Shown here: one piece after another, positions 62,268 to 64,000 of the stretch
How the letters are laid out: the number at the start of each line of letters is the position of its first letter
Numbering within the stretch: position 1 is the first letter of the stretch
NCBI GenBank assembly: GCA_949358305.1
Contig: OX442314.1
Coordinates: 33,227,608 to 33,291,607, forward strand
DNA length: 64,000 nucleotides
DNA from: Strigamia acuminata
Lineage: Eukaryota; Arthropoda; Chilopoda; Geophilomorpha; Linotaeniidae
Reading direction: 5' to 3'
Program-made: the position numbers and the translations under genes
The notes under the pieces: generated by a model
Databases searched by the model: none
What the model was told of the DNA's origin: nothing
The model's input: only the letters and a program-made list of their open reading frames with translations

Positions 62268-64000
62268 TTACATGTGTTTAGGCCGCTTGGAATTTGAGGG
62301 ATAATTTTCTTCTTCCGCCGCTCGTTTTCTCGGTTTCCAACGATAATTGTCGATAAACGAAAGCAACCGTTCCTTCGTAATCGGGGTTCGAATGCTACCA
62401 CAAACACTCCTGGCCGTTTTCAAACTGTTGGGAAAAGACTTGTCGGTCCTCTCGCGCATAAACTTCCACTCATTATCCTCGACTCTACACTCGATGATCT
62501 TCTTGTCCAAACGTCTTAACTCCCTCGTCAATTTGATCTCGGCAAACGGCCTGTCTGAATTACCAACGTACAAACAACCCTTCGATTCCGGCAGCATTCC
62601 AGCTCGCTCTTCTTTCCTGATAACCAACTTGAAATCCACCGAGTTCAAGCTCGGCGGCTTCCATTTTAAAACGTCCGCATTGGGGCCCCCCGAGTACGCC
62701 ATGACGGCGGGTTGGTAGATGAGGCCGTCGAATTCGTGGCCCAACGTTTTCGTAAATTTCTCACCCAACAAATGTCGACTGACCGTAACATCCCAAAACT
62801 CTTTAACTCGGACATTAAACGACTCCGCATTTCTATTGATAAGTCCGTTTTGTTTGGCGAGTTGTCGAGGTTCCACTAATTCCTTTCTAATGCACAGCAT
62901 TCTGCGCTCGAAATCCGTCTTTCCCACGTCCTGATTCTCGAACTTGATTATATCGTAAACCAGATAATTAACGATCGTTTTACCGTCGAGTCGATCGATC
63001 ACCATCTCCCCGTCGACCAAGCTTCCAAAAACGTGTTCGTCGGGACACTTTCTTCGCGGAAACCGAATATTGGTGACATGAAACGCGCAATTATCCCGAT
63101 CCAGAAAATAGACTTCCTTCTCGCCGTCGATCAGCATCATGTATCGAATTCCGTCCGGCTTCCAACTCACCCTGTACTCTCGCCGTTGCAAAAATGCAAG
63201 ATTGTCAGAACCCATCGACACGGGTTGAAGGCCTGGAAAGCCCGATCGTTCCCATCCGCACATCTCTTGGCACTTCCTTTGAATTTCGAGTAATTTTGGT
63301 TGCGCGGTGATTGGCGAAGTTCCCGCCACACCTTTCATGAACGTCGGATTGTTTTTACCGAATTCTTTTCCCCGCCGCTTCCCTCTATCTCTATCTCCGC
63401 GTACAACTTTATCTTTATCCGTTGTAAGTGTGGGTCCACCATCGTTGCACCAATCTGGCAGAGATGGTACTGGAGGAAGTTTACTGGGATCGCCGTATCG
63501 AGTGAACAATTCGCGCAAATATTCTTCCTTGTAGATCCCCGGCGGTCTGGCTTCGGCGAATTCGACGACGGCTGCACGGACACTCCACGACAACTTTTCT
63601 ACCAGGTACGCAACGATCAGGAATCCCGTTCGGTTAAATCCGTGGGTGCAATGAATTCCTATAAGCTCCGACGGATGTTTCGCTGCGAAATCGCTGCAGG
63701 TTCTTATGAATTCTCGCGTTTGGTCGGCGCTAGGACATTCGCTGTGACCTGGGCACTGAATCTTCACGTATGGAATGTCGTGGGATTCGATTTCTGAGTT
63801 GTCGTAGAATCGAGTGGTGTTCGTTAAATCGATCCAAAGTCCCATTCTTACGTTGTAGCTTCGGACTGATGAAGGCATCATCGAAGGTCGAAACAAACAA
63901 GCGGGTGGTACGATTTTGTCATATTTCGCGTCCAAAGGAGTCTTAAACGCTAAAAATATTTCTCCGATTAAACGTAGCGCTTTTCGTGGACAGTTTAACC
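62268..64000 (-). CDS. RNGTT: mRNA-capping enzyme (5' end outside window)
   Basis: A bifunctional nuclear enzyme that removes the gamma-phosphate of nascent RNA polymerase II transcripts and adds GMP to form the cap. The N-terminal RNA triphosphatase has the cysteine-phosphatase loop HCTHGFNRTG (Cys about 117, counted from the first codon in view). The C-terminal guanylyltransferase has the nucleotidyl-lysine motif KPDG (Lys about 280), DGEMVID, HEFDGLIYQP and LKWKPPSLNSVDFKL, then an OB-fold and a basic tail. About 576 codons are in view in a single exon. The frame stays open to the right edge and its first residues, LNCPRK, match the conserved start of metazoan enzymes, so only about ten residues are missing. 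Every catalytic residue is present. The ancestral gene has introns in many animals, so the absence of introns here is notable. Confidence 0.93.
   Translation of the reverse strand, partial: LNCPRKALRLIGEIFLAFKTPLDAKYDKIVPPACLFRPSMMPSSVRSYNVRMGLWIDLTNTTRFYDNSEIESHDIPYVKIQCPGHSECPSADQTREFIRTCSDFAAKHPSELIGIHCTHGFNRTGFLIVAYLVEKLSWSVRAAVVEFAEARPPGIYKEEYLRELFTRYGDPSKLPPVPSLPDWCNDGGPTLTTDKDKVVRGDRDRGKRRGKEFGKNNPTFMKGVAGTSPITAQPKLLEIQRKCQEMCGWERSGFPGLQPVSMGSDNLAFLQRREYRVSWKPDGIRYMMLIDGEKEVYFLDRDNCAFHVTNIRFPRRKCPDEHVFGSLVDGEMVIDRLDGKTIVNYLVYDIIKFENQDVGKTDFERRMLCIRKELVEPRQLAKQNGLINRNAESFNVRVKEFWDVTVSRHLLGEKFTKTLGHEFDGLIYQPAVMAYSGGPNADVLKWKPPSLNSVDFKLVIRKEERAGMLPESKGCLYVGNSDRPFAEIKLTRELRRLDKKIIECRVEDNEWKFMRERTDKSFPNSLKTARSVCGSIRTPITKERLLSFIDNYRWKPRKRAAEEENYPSNSKRPKHM

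Overview
The window is eukaryotic and most likely comes from an arthropod (probably insect) nuclear genome. It is AT-rich, has no bacterial operons, and carries two conserved host genes at its edges: TAF10 (153-578, + strand) and an mRNA-capping enzyme (62268 to the right edge, - strand, 5' end outside the window). Almost everything between them is transposable-element sequence. I cannot name the species.

Layout. 1-660: TAF10 and its 3' end. About 1.77-5.5 kb: pieces of an old dispersed repeat family that includes a decayed MULE-type transposase on the - strand. 5648-11066: Ty3/Gypsy element 1 (4-bp TSD ATAC), with the integrase and part of the 3' LTR deleted. 11.1-14.2 kb: decayed Gypsy pieces, the other half of the MULE transposase, and an unidentified ORF. 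14595-19381: element 2, a young mag/K02A2.6-like Gypsy with 167-bp LTRs. 19.56-22.06 kb: a fragment resembling WDR7 (rabconnectin-3 beta) next to a broken second mag-like copy that carries a 784-bp hAT insertion (8-bp TSD). 24206-24874: a pogo-like TA-flanked inverted-repeat element. 25864-43360: element 3, a 17.5-kb Gypsy with 1042-bp LTRs (TSD ACCT) and two near-identical tandem duplications inside. 46615-61112: element 4, a 14.5-kb Gypsy with 1751-bp LTRs (TSD AGTG). All recognisable retroelement genes, and the MULE transposase, lie on the - strand.

How the genes work together. Elements 1, 3 and 4 have the plan 5' LTR, primer-binding site, gag, pol in the -1 frame, 3' LTR. Each has a canonical -1 slippery heptamer at the end of gag (GGGAAAC, GGGAAAC, AAAAAAC), so a Gag-Pol fusion is predicted. 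Elements 3 and 4 also have a third ORF where errantiviruses carry env. In both cases it is not env-like: it has no signal peptide or membrane span. It is a large, low-complexity, charged protein with paired CxxC motifs of the CxxCxGxG (DnaJ zinc-finger-like) kind, and a good 3' splice site lies just upstream of its ATG. This shared accessory ORF is the best candidate here for an undescribed biological system. The two tandem duplications in element 3 may be real or may be assembly artefacts; that needs long-read checking.
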